The notes beneath the pieces are model-generated. The model made no database searches and was not told the origin of the DNA. It was given only the letters and a program-made list of their open reading frames with translations. A stretch of 64,000 bases of DNA from JAGXSE01 sp040757295 (GTDB lineage: Bacteria > Bacillota > PH28-bin88), in NCBI GenBank assembly GCA_040757295.1, contig JBFLXH010000001.1, forward strand, positions 122,205 through 186,204. Reading direction: 5' to 3'. Of this stretch, positions 31,136 through 40,060 are shown piece after piece. The translations under genes were made by a program, and so were the position numbers. The stretch's first letter is position 1, and every line of letters starts with the position of its first letter.

Positions 31136-32632
31136 TTAACCTACATCTACCATAGCCGGCTCTACTAAGGTGAGACCGTGACGGAGAACCTTGATCTTTT
31201 CTGCCCGGGGATCCTCTGTACCCTGCAATTCCGCATTCTCTTGGCGAAGAATTGCAACATACTCAATAACCTCTCTGGTTAGCCGCTCCCCTGGACAAAC
31301 CAAAGGGATACCCGGCGGGTAGACCATTATGCTCTCCGCGCTGATTTCCCCTTCCGCATCCCAAAGATCAATTACTGTGGTTTGACTGTAAAAGGCTTCT
31401 CTGGGCAAAATACACATTTCGGGAATAGGCGGCAAAGGCGGGCAATAACGCACCACATTCCGGCTGGAACGCTTGTTGGCCACATCCCTGAGGCAATTAA
31501 CCAGGTAGCCCACCGTTTCTTCAGAGTCAGCAATTGTTAACAGGAAAATCACATTATAAAGGTCTGATAACTCCACCTGCAGCCCGTACTGGTGACGGAG
31601 GATACTCTCCATTTCATAGCCCGACATTCCCAAGCCCTGCACATTGACCGTCACCTTGGTGGGATCCAGGGCAACACAGCCTAATCCCAAGGCCCGGTCA
31701 TCCAGCAGGTTTAACCCTTTAATGGCCTGAATTTGTTCCCTCGTCCATCCCGCAAGATTGATAGTACGTTGGACGAGTTCTTTCCCATTTAGGGCCATTT
31801 GCTTTCTGGCTACATCCAGGGAAGCCAGGAGCACATAAGAAGGACTGGTGGTTTGAGTAATATTCAAAACCGCTTTAACCCTCTGCGGACTGATCATCCC
31901 CTCCCGCAAGAGGAGGAAGGAACTTTGGGTCATGGATCCCGCCAGCTTATGGGTAGAAGAGGCCGCCAAATCGGCTCCGGCCTCCATAGCCGATAGAGGC
32001 AGTTCAGAGCTGAACCCAAAATGGGCGCCATGGGCTTCATCCACAATTACCGGCACCCGGCGGCTGTGAGCGATCTCCACAATAGCCTTTAGATCCGATG
32101 CCGCTCCGTAATAAGTTGGGTTGATCACAAAAACCCCTTTAGCATCCGGATGTTCCCTTAAAGCCCGTTCCACCTGCTCTGGTGTGATACCCACGGAAAA
32201 ACCGAAATCCCTATTGATTTGCGGCTCTAAATAAACAGGGTTGGCACCGCTTAAAATCAGACCGCCCACTGCAGACTTATGAGCGTTGCGGGGCAAGATC
32301 AGCTTGTCGCCAGGCTGACACACAGCCATGATCATGGCCTGAATGCCACAGGTTGTTCCGTTAACAAGAAAGTAGGTATGGTCTGCCCCAAAGGTTTTGG
32401 CTGCCAGTTCTTGGGCCTTTTTAATCGCCCCTGTGGGGTTAATAATGTTGTCTAAATCGGGCATGCAAGTAAGATCCATGGCCAAAACATTGGAACCTAC
32501 AAATTCCTTGAACTCTTGGAGGCCGCGGCCCTGTTTGTGCCCCGGTACATGAAAAGGAATGGTACCGGCATTGATGTATTTTTTAACGGCATCAAAAAGG
32601 GGGGTTTGTTCTTGTTCCATTCTGTCAAGCAA
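31136..32632 (-). CDS. Orn/Lys/Arg decarboxylase family, class I fold (SpeA-like)
   Basis: This 498-residue PLP enzyme of the biosynthetic arginine/lysine/ornithine decarboxylase group lacks the wing domain. Motifs: PFHVPGHKQGRG near the N terminus, GTTCGIQA, VDEAHGAHFGF and the PLP-lysine block SSTHKLAGSMTQ, then LYNVIFLLT and YPPGIPLVCPGE. It probably makes a polyamine precursor such as agmatine or cadaverine. Specificity is not readable. TTG at 32632 has GGGAGG 9 bases upstream, a better fit than the ATG four codons later. It has its own terminator and follows two small membrane-protein genes. Confidence 0.88.
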   Translation of the reverse strand: MLDRMEQEQTPLFDAVKKYINAGTIPFHVPGHKQGRGLQEFKEFVGSNVLAMDLTCMPDLDNIINPTGAIKKAQELAAKTFGADHTYFLVNGTTCGIQAMIMAVCQPGDKLILPRNAHKSAVGGLILSGANPVYLEPQINRDFGFSVGITPEQVERALREHPDAKGVFVINPTYYGAASDLKAIVEIAHSRRVPVIVDEAHGAHFGFSSELPLSAMEAGADLAASSTHKLAGSMTQSSFLLLREGMISPQRVKAVLNITQTTSPSYVLLASLDVARKQMALNGKELVQRTINLAGWTREQIQAIKGLNLLDDRALGLGCVALDPTKVTVNVQGLGMSGYEMESILRHQYGLQVELSDLYNVIFLLTIADSEETVGYLVNCLRDVANKRSSRNVVRYCPPLPPIPEMCILPREAFYSQTTVIDLWDAEGEISAESIMVYPPGIPLVCPGERLTREVIEYVAILRQENAELQGTEDPRAEKIKVLRHGLTLVEPAMVDVG

Positions 32633-32744
32633 TGAGCCCAGCCTCCCTTCAGCATCATTTTTGCAATGAAATTATTACACCACAAATGAATCTAAAATTC
32701 AAGATATTTCATTGACATCAAAATAAAAAATGCGGTGGAAAAAA

Positions 32745-32933
32745 TTAGATTTTCCCTGCCCCCGGCAAGAGGTTTCGGGCCGCTGCCGCCATTACGTCCC
32801 ACCAGGCCGGAGGGGTTTCCGGCAGGGGTTTTCGTAAGGCCGGAGCAAGGAAAAAAACTGCCAGGACCAGCAATATTACCAAAAACGCGGCTAAAAGAAG
32901 AAAACCAGGCCGCAGGATCCTGCCAATCAGCAC
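32745..32933 (-). CDS. Small single-span membrane protein, 62 residues
   Basis: The GTG start has GGAGGTG seven bases upstream. One hydrophobic helix (GFLLLAAFLVILLVLAVFFLA, about residues 10-30) is followed by a Pro/Trp-rich tail (PETPPAWWDVMAAAARNLLP). I do not recognise the family. It is probably a real membrane peptide because of the clear ribosome-binding site and the hydropathy pattern. It lies in the same direction as its neighbours, between iorB and the decarboxylase gene. Confidence 0.6.
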   Translation of the reverse strand: MLIGRILRPGFLLLAAFLVILLVLAVFFLAPALRKPLPETPPAWWDVMAAAARNLLPGAGKI

Positions 32934-33052
32934 AACTAACCACCTCCGGGTATAGACCTTCCCTGCACCGGAAGGAACTATACATCAGGACAGCAATTTG
33001 AGCAGGATATGGGCCATGGTTTTTGTTTACATAACTTTCTTCTTTAGCTCCT

Positions 33053-33217
33053 CTATACAAAGCGGAACACAATTGACACCAATATAATAAAAAGGAGGCA
33101 GCCAAGGCCGGTCCTGGCATTTGAGCTAAGGTTAAAACGGGCCAAGAGACGTAAAAACAGGGCTGTCGGGACTAAGCATGCCAGAATCATCAAGGCAACA
33201 ATAACCGATTGCGGCAT
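33053..33217 (-). CDS. Small two-span membrane protein, 54 residues
   Basis: The ATG is preceded by AAAGGAGGGG. The translation is strongly hydrophobic in two blocks (VIVALMILACLVPTALFLRLLA and LGCLLFIILVSIVFRFV) joined by a polar, basic loop. No family recognised. It is 120 bp upstream of the 62-residue membrane protein gene and 59 bp downstream of iorB on the same strand, so the three may be co-transcribed. It is too short for usual gene calls. Confidence 0.6.
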   Translation of the reverse strand: MPQSVIVALMILACLVPTALFLRLLARFNLSSNARTGLGCLLFIILVSIVFRFV

Positions 33218-33275
33218 AATACCCCTCCTTTACCATCACCGGATCAAAATTATCTTTCCGGACACCTCAGCAAAT

Positions 33276-33866
33276 TTAGGATTGAGCCAGGGCTATTCCG
33301 GCCTCAAAGGCCCGGTTGTTTGCTTCCAAGGTATGGGGTTTGACAACATGGGCCAAGGCCCGCAACCAAATGTCTTTGGAAATTGCCCCCCAACGCTGGG
33401 CCAGAATGCCCAACAGGACCATGTTTACCCCTTTTGTGTTCTGACAGCTCAGGGCAGTATCCAGGGCCCGTACAATAATAGCGTGAGACACGGATTCTTT
33501 AATCCTTTCCAGGATACCCTCGGGGTATTCCGCTGCACCGGTGATCACTGGCAGAGGGTCGATAGACTGGTTGTTTACAATCAAGAGGCCTTCCGCTTTC
33601 AAGTAGGGGAGCCAGCGCAAAGCTTCTAGCTTTTCAAAAGCCACCAGGGCATCAGCCGTTCCTTGGGGGATCACCGGAGAGAATACCTTTTCTCCAATGC
33701 GCACCTGGGTGACCACTCCTCCGCCCCGCTGGGCCATTCCGTGGATTTCGGAAACTTTAACATCCAATCCCGCCTGGAGGGCTACTTCTCCCAAGAGCTT
33801 GCCGGCTAGAACTGTCCCCTGCCCGCCCACTCCGGCCAAGAGGATATTCATCACTTTTGCGGCCAA
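33276..33866 (-). CDS. iorB: Indolepyruvate:ferredoxin oxidoreductase beta subunit
   Basis: This 196-residue gamma-type subunit of 2-oxoacid ferredoxin oxidoreductases has NILLAGVGGQGTVLAGKLLGEVAL and EIHGMAQRGGGVVTQVRIG at the N terminus, the blocks that bind CoA or contact the TPP half-site. It works with the alpha subunit encoded 2 bp upstream to convert aryl pyruvates (from Trp, Phe, Tyr) to aryl-acetyl-CoA and reduced ferredoxin. A TTG start at 33866 with GGGGG upstream is used; an ATG five codons later is possible. Confidence 0.9.
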   Translation of the reverse strand: MAAKVMNILLAGVGGQGTVLAGKLLGEVALQAGLDVKVSEIHGMAQRGGGVVTQVRIGEKVFSPVIPQGTADALVAFEKLEALRWLPYLKAEGLLIVNNQSIDPLPVITGAAEYPEGILERIKESVSHAIIVRALDTALSCQNTKGVNMVLLGILAQRWGAISKDIWLRALAHVVKPHTLEANNRAFEAGIALAQS

Positions 33867-33867
33867 A

Positions 33868-35625
33868 CTAATCGACCCCCTTCATAATGGCCTTTTTGTT
33901 GCACATCTGGGAACAGAGGCCGCAGCCTGTGCAGAGGGCCACATCAATCATCGGAAACTGGCCTTTCCGGTAGACCACTCCGGGACAGCCTACCAGACGG
34001 CAGCGGCCGCACCGGTTGCATAAGCCTTGAACAACGGTATAAACCGGACCAGTATTCTTCAACATTAACACACAGGGCCTGCGGGCAATGACAACTGAAG
34101 GTTCCTCAGCAGCCAGTTCTTCCTGTAAGGCCTTTTCCACTGCCGCCATGTCATAAGCATCCACTTCCTGCACCCTGTTAACGCCTAACGCCCTGACCAG
34201 AGCCGGGATATCAACCCGGGCAGTCGGCTGGTTCTTGATGGTCATTCCAGTGCCAGGGTGCTGCTGGTGGCCGGTCATAGCAGTAATGTGGTTATCCACA
34301 ATTAAGATAGTAGTGATCCCCTGGCTATAAACCACATCCATCAACCCAGTAACGCCAGAGTGCATGAAGGTGGAATCCCCAATCACAGCCACCATTCTCT
34401 TGGCAAACTCCCGTCCCCGGGCTTTTTCCATGCCCAAAGCGCCGCTGATGCTAGCTCCCATACAGATGCAGGTATCCATGGCTCCCAGGGGAGGCAGGGC
34501 TCCCAGGGTGTAGCACCCGATATCCCCGCTCACCACCAGGTCTAGTTTCTTTAAGACATAAAACACTCCCCGGTGGGGGCAGCCAGGACACATTACCGGC
34601 GGGCGGGTAGGCACAGGGGCAGCGGCAGGGGCTGTCGCAGCTGCTACTTCCTGATTTCCGCCCATTAGGCTTCCCAGTTTGGCCGCTACCAGTTCAGGAC
34701 CGAATTCTCCGGTCAGGGGGAACAACTCCTTACCAAGGCAGGGGATGCCCCAGGCCTTAAGGTGTTCCTGGAAGAAGGGATCCAATTCTTCGACAATTAC
34801 CAGTTGCTCTACTTCACTGGCGAATTGTCTGATTAATTTTTCTGGAAGGGGATAGGTCATGCCCAGTTTTAACACAGAAATTTGCGGAAAAGCTTCCCGC
34901 ACATACTGGTAGCAGGTTCCCGCAGTAATTACCCCCAGTCGACTATCTTCCCGCAATTCTACTAAATTTTGGGGGAAAGTCTCCGCCAAAGAGGCCAGTT
35001 TAACCAGCCGCTCCTCCACCAGCAGGTGCCGGCCACGGGCATTGGCTGGAAGCATGACGTATTTCCCAGGATTTTTCACATAATCTTTTAAAGGGGCCTC
35101 GACCCGTTCGCCTAACTCCACCAAGGACTGGCCATGGGCTACCCTGGTAGTCAGCCTGAGCATCACCGGGGTGTCATACTCTTCACTAAGGGCAAAGGCC
35201 AGCTTCACAAAGTCTTTAGCCTCCTGGCTATCGCTGGGCTCCAAGACAGGGATTTTGGCAAATTTGGCATAGTTGCGGTTATCCTGTTCGTTCTGGGAGC
35301 TGTGCATCCCCGGGTCATCGGCGCTGACCAGAACCAGGCCTCCGTTAATTCCGGTATAGGTGAGGGTAAAGAGGGGATCTGCCGCTACGTTCACACCCAC
35401 GTGCTTCATGGCTACCAGGGTCCGGGCTCCGGCAATGGCTGCTCCGCCACCCACCTCCAGGGCCACCTTTTCATTGGGAGACCACTCGGAATATACCTCA
35501 GGGTAGCGGGACATGTTTTCCAGGATCTCCGTGCTGGGGGTTCCCGGGTAGGCAGCCGCTACTGTCACCCCGGCTTCCCAGGCTCCCCGGGCCAGGGCCT
35601 CATTTCCGGTCATAATTACTTTCAT
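33868..35625 (-). CDS. iorA: Indolepyruvate:ferredoxin oxidoreductase alpha subunit
   Basis: This 585-residue TPP- and Fe-S-containing subunit has the N-terminal pyrimidine-binding domain (MTGNEALARGAWEAGVTVAAAYPGTPSTEI), the central TPP motif GDSTFMHSGVTGL..VVYSQGITTILIVDNHITAMTG and a C-terminal pair of [4Fe-4S] sites (CNRCGRCRLVGCPG, CTGCGLCSQMCNKKAI). IorAB oxidatively decarboxylates aromatic 2-oxoacids to acyl-CoA. ATG at 35625 follows AAAGGAG; a longer frame of 33 codons is ignored. It is followed by iorB and preceded by the phenylacetate-CoA ligase gene, consistent with aromatic amino-acid fermentation or aryl-acetate assimilation. Confidence 0.93.
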   Translation of the reverse strand: MKVIMTGNEALARGAWEAGVTVAAAYPGTPSTEILENMSRYPEVYSEWSPNEKVALEVGGGAAIAGARTLVAMKHVGVNVAADPLFTLTYTGINGGLVLVSADDPGMHSSQNEQDNRNYAKFAKIPVLEPSDSQEAKDFVKLAFALSEEYDTPVMLRLTTRVAHGQSLVELGERVEAPLKDYVKNPGKYVMLPANARGRHLLVEERLVKLASLAETFPQNLVELREDSRLGVITAGTCYQYVREAFPQISVLKLGMTYPLPEKLIRQFASEVEQLVIVEELDPFFQEHLKAWGIPCLGKELFPLTGEFGPELVAAKLGSLMGGNQEVAAATAPAAAPVPTRPPVMCPGCPHRGVFYVLKKLDLVVSGDIGCYTLGALPPLGAMDTCICMGASISGALGMEKARGREFAKRMVAVIGDSTFMHSGVTGLMDVVYSQGITTILIVDNHITAMTGHQQHPGTGMTIKNQPTARVDIPALVRALGVNRVQEVDAYDMAAVEKALQEELAAEEPSVVIARRPCVLMLKNTGPVYTVVQGLCNRCGRCRLVGCPGVVYRKGQFPMIDVALCTGCGLCSQMCNKKAIMKGVD

Positions 35626-35814
35626 GGTCTGCTCCTTTCTCCTCAAGCTATCAATTAAGATGGGATAAGAGCTAAAAGCAAAGCATATGAAACAAAGTAT
35701 ATTTGCCCAGCTTAATTGTAACACATATCACGAGGATCGTCAGCAGGTCATTATCCCTAACGGCTCTACCCCTAAAAACCTAAAAAAAAGGAGCAGGATT
35801 ACTTTTCGAAAGGA

Positions 35815-37116
35815 TTACCGGGCTTGGCGCAGGTCCAAAACCCGTTTTGCCTTTCCTTCCGAACGGCCCAGGGTACGGGGCTCAACAAGGCGAACTTTGG
35901 CATTTAATGATAATACGCTGGCGAGTTTCTGGCTAATCCGCCTTTCTAACTGCTCCAGCTCGCTGAAACGCCCTGTAAACCATCCTTCTATTACCTCTAC
36001 CTTTACCTCCAGCTCATCCAAAAAACCCTTTCTGGTGACTACCAGCTGATAATGAGGGGCCACACCGTCCATCTCTACCAGGACACTTTCGATCTGAGAG
36101 GGAAATACATTGACTCCCCGAATCACCAGCATGTCATCGGTCCTGCCGGCCGGTTTTTTCATCCGGATCAAGGTTCTCCCGCAAGAGCAGGGGGTGGGGT
36201 CTAAGCTGGTTATATCTTTGGTACGGTAACGAATCACCGGCAAAGCCTGTTTGGTCAGACTGGTCAGCACCAGTTCCCCTTGTTCACCGTAAGGCAAGGT
36301 CTTGCCTGTTGCCGGGTCTATAATCTCAGCCAGGAAATGGTCCTCGTTGATATGCATCCCTTCCTGGAAATGGCACTCTCCAGAAACTCCGGGACCGATG
36401 ACTTCGCTTAGCCCGTAATTATCTGTAGCCATAAAGTCCCAGCGTCGTTCCAGTTCCCGGCGCATCTCCTCGGTATGGCCCTCCCCACCAAACAATCCCA
36501 ACCGCACCGGCAGCTTGGCGGTTTCCACTCCCATCTGGGCAGCTACTTCCGCCAGGTACATGGCATAGGAGGGTGTGCTGACCAAGACAGTTGTCCCAAA
36601 GTCCTGCATCAGCATAATCTGTTTCTCCGAGTTGCCCCCTGAAGCCGGGACTACTGTAGCTCCGACCATTTCTAATCCGTAATGGAGGCCAAAAGCTCCC
36701 GTAAAAAGCCCATAGCCGAAACAAATTTGGGCCACATCCCCCGCAGTTACCCCAGCCATCGTCACAATCCTGGCAATCAATTGGGACCAAGTTTCGATAT
36801 CTTCCCGGGTATACCCGACCACCGTCGGCTTGCCGGTAGTGCCTGAGGAGGCATGGACCCGCACAACTTCTTTCAAGGGTACCGCAAACATGCCGTAAGG
36901 GTAGTTCTGGCGCAGGTGGTCCTTGACAGTAAAGGGAAGATACTCTAAATCTGCCAGAGTTCTAATTTTTTCCGGATTGATGCCGGCTTGATCAAGCAGC
37001 TGGCGGTAGAAAGGAACCCGCTGGTAGGCCCATTCTACTGTCTGTTTTAGTCTCTCTAACTGGACCGCTGCCATCTGGCTGCGAGGAAGGCACTCCACCT
37101 CCTTATCCCAGATCAT
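35815..37116 (-). CDS. paaK: Phenylacetate-CoA ligase family (AMP-forming)
   Basis: This 433-residue adenylate-forming ligase has HASSGTTGKPTVVGYTREDI (the P-loop), NYGLSEVIGPGVSGEC, RTDDMLVIRGVNVFPSQIE and the C-terminal GRSEGKAKRVLDL block. It activates aryl acetates with ATP and CoA. Run in reverse with IorAB products it could also make ATP by substrate-level phosphorylation, as proposed for Ior-linked ligases. Its start overlaps the end of the symporter gene by 14 bp, so the two are coupled. AGGGG precedes the ATG. Confidence 0.9.
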   Translation of the reverse strand: MIWDKEVECLPRSQMAAVQLERLKQTVEWAYQRVPFYRQLLDQAGINPEKIRTLADLEYLPFTVKDHLRQNYPYGMFAVPLKEVVRVHASSGTTGKPTVVGYTREDIETWSQLIARIVTMAGVTAGDVAQICFGYGLFTGAFGLHYGLEMVGATVVPASGGNSEKQIMLMQDFGTTVLVSTPSYAMYLAEVAAQMGVETAKLPVRLGLFGGEGHTEEMRRELERRWDFMATDNYGLSEVIGPGVSGECHFQEGMHINEDHFLAEIIDPATGKTLPYGEQGELVLTSLTKQALPVIRYRTKDITSLDPTPCSCGRTLIRMKKPAGRTDDMLVIRGVNVFPSQIESVLVEMDGVAPHYQLVVTRKGFLDELEVKVEVIEGWFTGRFSELEQLERRISQKLASVLSLNAKVRLVEPRTLGRSEGKAKRVLDLRQAR

Positions 37117-38620
37117 TGGTTACCAACCCCTTTCCTGATTTCACTGTTGGAATGGGCTCCATCCTGCCAAAAACCTTGTTCAGGTGCTCTTGACTAAAGC
37201 CCCGGGTTAAACTTGAGACAATAGGGACCACCAAGAGAGGAAAGAGCATAGCAGCCGAGCCAATAGTGGGGATTACGCCGGCATCCATTTTGTAGTACCA
37301 CGCCAATCCCAAAGAGGTGAAAAGGCCGGCAAGCATCCCGGCCCAGGCCCCTGCCCTGGTGGCTCCCGGCCAGAACAGTCCGTATAGATAAGGCCCTAAA
37401 AAAGCTCCGGCCACTGTCCCCCAGGACAGGGACATCAACACGAGGATGATGGTTGGCTTTAGAGCCAGGTATACGGAAAAGGCTATAAACACCAGGCACA
37501 GGATGCGCAGCAAGAGCATCACCCTTTTCTTCTCCATCTGGGGTGATAAGACCCCCTGCACCAGGTCGATTGCAATTGAGGAACTGCTGACTAAGACCAG
37601 GGAAGCCAATGTGGACATGGAGGCAGCCAAGACCAAAAGCAGGATCACGACACCGATTAGTTCAGGCAGAGCAATAGTGACAATATTGGGCATGATCATG
37701 TCCGGATTAGGCTTTCCATTCACTAGTGGCATTTGATTGTTGAAGAAAAGACGGCCGAAGGCGCCGGTAAAATAGGCGCCAAAGGTCATCAAGAGGGCAA
37801 AGATGGTGGAGACTGCCACGGCATGGGGGATTGCCTGCTCGTTTTTAATCGAATAGAACTTCTGCACCATCTGGGGTAATCCCCAAGGGCCCAGGCTGGT
37901 CAAGATCACCAGGGAAAGCAGGGGAAGCCACCCCGGCGGCCCAACCGGCTTGGTCAACTGGGGATTAATTGCCGCCAGTCGCTGAATACCTTCCCGCAGG
38001 CCTCCCACATGGGGATCGGTAATCACAAAGAAGACCAGGAAGATCACCCCGGCAATCATTACCAATCCCTGGACGAAGTCAGCCAAGGTAATGGCGAAGT
38101 AACCGCCCATAATCAGGTAAAGGGAAGTTAATCCAGCCATTCCGGCCAGGGCCCAGGCAAAGGGAATGCCGAAGGCAGCCTCAAAAAAGTGGCTAAGTCC
38201 CATGTAAACGGAAGCTGAATAGGGTACCAGGAAGATAAAAATAATCAGGGCCGCAACGATCTTCATGGCCCTGCTGTCGTAACGGGCCGCCAGGAATTCG
38301 GGCATGGTCATGGCATTAAGCCTGGAAGTCATCTCCCTTGTCCGCCTGGCTAAAACCATCCAGGCCAGAAAGGTGCCAATCAGGGTATTGCCCGCCACGA
38401 TCCACAGGGAAGACAGGCCAAAGCCCCAACCCACCTTCCCTGCGTAACCAATAAATAATACGGCCGAAAAATAAGTCGTGCCGTACGCAAAGGCGGACAC
38501 CCAGGGGCCGATGGACCTATTGCCCAAAAAAAAGTCGCTGACAGTCCGCGTCCTTTTCATGCTAAGGTAGCCAATGCCTACCATCAAACAGACATAAAGA
38601 ATAACGCCAAATGCCTTCAT
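37103..38620 (-). CDS. Sodium:solute symporter (SSS family)
   Basis: This 505-residue integral membrane protein has ~13 predicted hydrophobic helices. The SSS signature is seen in the first helices (GYLSMKRTRTVSDFFLGNRSIGPWVSAFAYGTTYFSAVLFIGY, then MTMPEFLAARYDSRAMK) and a central AASMSTLASLVLVSSSSIAIDL. The family carries carboxylic acids, proline, acetate or phenylacetate with sodium. The coupled PaaK gene suggests an aryl acetate as substrate. Upstream the region is filled with repeats, so its native promoter is not obvious. Confidence 0.9.
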   Translation of the reverse strand: MKAFGVILYVCLMVGIGYLSMKRTRTVSDFFLGNRSIGPWVSAFAYGTTYFSAVLFIGYAGKVGWGFGLSSLWIVAGNTLIGTFLAWMVLARRTREMTSRLNAMTMPEFLAARYDSRAMKIVAALIIFIFLVPYSASVYMGLSHFFEAAFGIPFAWALAGMAGLTSLYLIMGGYFAITLADFVQGLVMIAGVIFLVFFVITDPHVGGLREGIQRLAAINPQLTKPVGPPGWLPLLSLVILTSLGPWGLPQMVQKFYSIKNEQAIPHAVAVSTIFALLMTFGAYFTGAFGRLFFNNQMPLVNGKPNPDMIMPNIVTIALPELIGVVILLLVLAASMSTLASLVLVSSSSIAIDLVQGVLSPQMEKKRVMLLLRILCLVFIAFSVYLALKPTIILVLMSLSWGTVAGAFLGPYLYGLFWPGATRAGAWAGMLAGLFTSLGLAWYYKMDAGVIPTIGSAAMLFPLLVVPIVSSLTRGFSQEHLNKVFGRMEPIPTVKSGKGLVTNDLG

Positions 38621-38734
38621 GGGTACCTACCGTCCTTCCATCCTAAATTAAATATCTACTATAAAAACGGAAAAATTTATTCGCCGTTTATTCGCCGCAT
38701 AAAGCCGGAATCCTGCGTTTGAAAATTATTTTTT

Positions 38735-38800
38735 ATCACATATGGCTACCCGCTCTTAAGCCTACGCTTCTTTAAAGCGGCGGGAAATGCTCGGCAAAGG
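38735..38800 (+). repeat. Truncated multi-hairpin repeat fused to a MITE end
   Basis: The first half of the 25.5/44.6-kb repeat (from ATCACATATGGCTACCCGC to CGGCGGGAA, 38735-38785) is followed by 15 bases of the MITE end (ATGCTCGGCAAAGG, 38786-38800). The rest is missing. The junction has the same position as MITE 4 in the other copy, so this is a deletion remnant of an already interrupted repeat. Confidence 0.75.
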
Positions 38801-38880
38801 CTCGTCTGAACCACCGCAGGTTGCTGATGATGCGAGAAGCTCCTTCCGAAAGGGAGGGGTAGTTCACCGAAGAGGGCTTT
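38801..38880 (+). mobile_element. Right-end scar resembling IS605/TnpB elements
   Basis: GAAGCTCCTTCC-gaaag-GGAGGGGTAGTTCACC forms a hairpin followed by TAGTTCAC, the typical closing sequence of IS1341/IS605-type elements in Clostridia. No transposase remains. It directly abuts the truncated MITE, so several elements have collapsed here. Confidence 0.45.
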
Positions 38881-38898
38881 TGTTATTAATAAGTCCCA

Positions 38899-40059
38899 CT
38901 AACCTGACGGCGAGGAGATCTTTCCGATTTCGTCCGGGCTATACCCTAACCGGGATAGGATTTCTTCCGTGTGCTGGCCAAACCCGGGCGCAGGCGTTTT
39001 AATCCGCCCGGGAGTAGCCGAAAGCTTGATAAAAGGGCCGATATGGGACATCCCGGTCCCGGTTTCCTGCAGCATGCCCCGCTCTTTGACATGGACATCC
39101 CGCACTACCTCAGCCAGGTTGCGCACAGGGGTAACGCAGCAGTCCTTGTCAGCCAGGCATTCAACCCATTCCGATTGGGTTTTTTGCCGGAACATTTCTT
39201 GCAGCTCCAGGCGGGTTTGTTCCAGGACCGCAGCCTCGCCGTTAAAGGCCGGAATAAGGTCAGGCCGCTGCAAGGCATGACACAGGTTATGCCAAAACTT
39301 ATGTTCCAAAGCGCCTACCGCCAAGAAGCGGCCGTCTTTGGTTTCATAGACGTAATACCAGGGGAACCTGCCGTTTAACCGCATTTCCCCGCGGGCAGGT
39401 ACTTCCCCCGTGGCAAAGTAGTGGGCAAAATGGGGCACCAGCCAGGCTAAGACACCGTCAAACATGGAGATATCCACATACTGGCCCATCCCGGTTTGGT
39501 CACGGCTGCGCAGAGCTAGTAGTATGCCAATTATTAAGGGGAGAGCCCCGCCCCCGATGTCGGCGATCTGCACACCGGGCATGGCCGGAGGGCCGCCCCG
39601 CATGCCGGTCAGATCAAGGGCCCCCGCCATGGCAATGTAGTTTAAGTCATGTCCAGGCAGGCTGCGGTAGGGACCTTCCTGACCAAACCCACTCAAGGAA
39701 GCCAGAATAATACCTTGGTTGACCCCCCGTAACACCTGGTACCCGACGCCAAGCCGGTCCATCACCCCCGGGCGGAAGCTCTCCACCACAACATCCGCCT
39801 CTTTGACCAAGAGGAGGAAGGCCTCCCGCCCCAGGTCGCTTTTTAAGTTGACGCAAACACTCTTTTTGTTTCGGTTTAACTGGTTAAAGCTGGCTCCCTG
39901 ACTCCCGCTTAAAGGCGGCAGGGCCCGGTAATAATCCCCTAAAATAGGGTCCTCCACCTTGATCACTTCCGCCCCAAAGTCAGCCAGGACCATCGTGGCA
40001 AAGGGGCCTGGCAAGAGGCGGGTTAAGTCTAAAACCCTGATTCCCTGTAAAGGACCCAT
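38899..40059 (-). CDS. Family III CoA-transferase (CaiB/BaiF)
   Basis: This 386-residue protein has IRVLDLTRLLPGPFATMVLADFGAEVIKVEDP at the N terminus, the CoA-binding LNRNKKSVCVNL block and the catalytic Asp region GHDLNYIAMAGALDLTG (Asp near residue 140). Family III enzymes move CoA between acids or racemise 2-methylacyl-CoA. It is the fourth gene of a unit with three subunits of a 2-oxoacid oxidoreductase, so it could recycle CoA from the acyl-CoA product. The start at 40059 follows AAGGAGGG. Substrate unknown. Confidence 0.9.
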   Translation of the reverse strand: MGPLQGIRVLDLTRLLPGPFATMVLADFGAEVIKVEDPILGDYYRALPPLSGSQGASFNQLNRNKKSVCVNLKSDLGREAFLLLVKEADVVVESFRPGVMDRLGVGYQVLRGVNQGIILASLSGFGQEGPYRSLPGHDLNYIAMAGALDLTGMRGGPPAMPGVQIADIGGGALPLIIGILLALRSRDQTGMGQYVDISMFDGVLAWLVPHFAHYFATGEVPARGEMRLNGRFPWYYVYETKDGRFLAVGALEHKFWHNLCHALQRPDLIPAFNGEAAVLEQTRLELQEMFRQKTQSEWVECLADKDCCVTPVRNLAEVVRDVHVKERGMLQETGTGMSHIGPFIKLSATPGRIKTPAPGFGQHTEEILSRLGYSPDEIGKISSPSG

Positions 40060-40060
40060 T

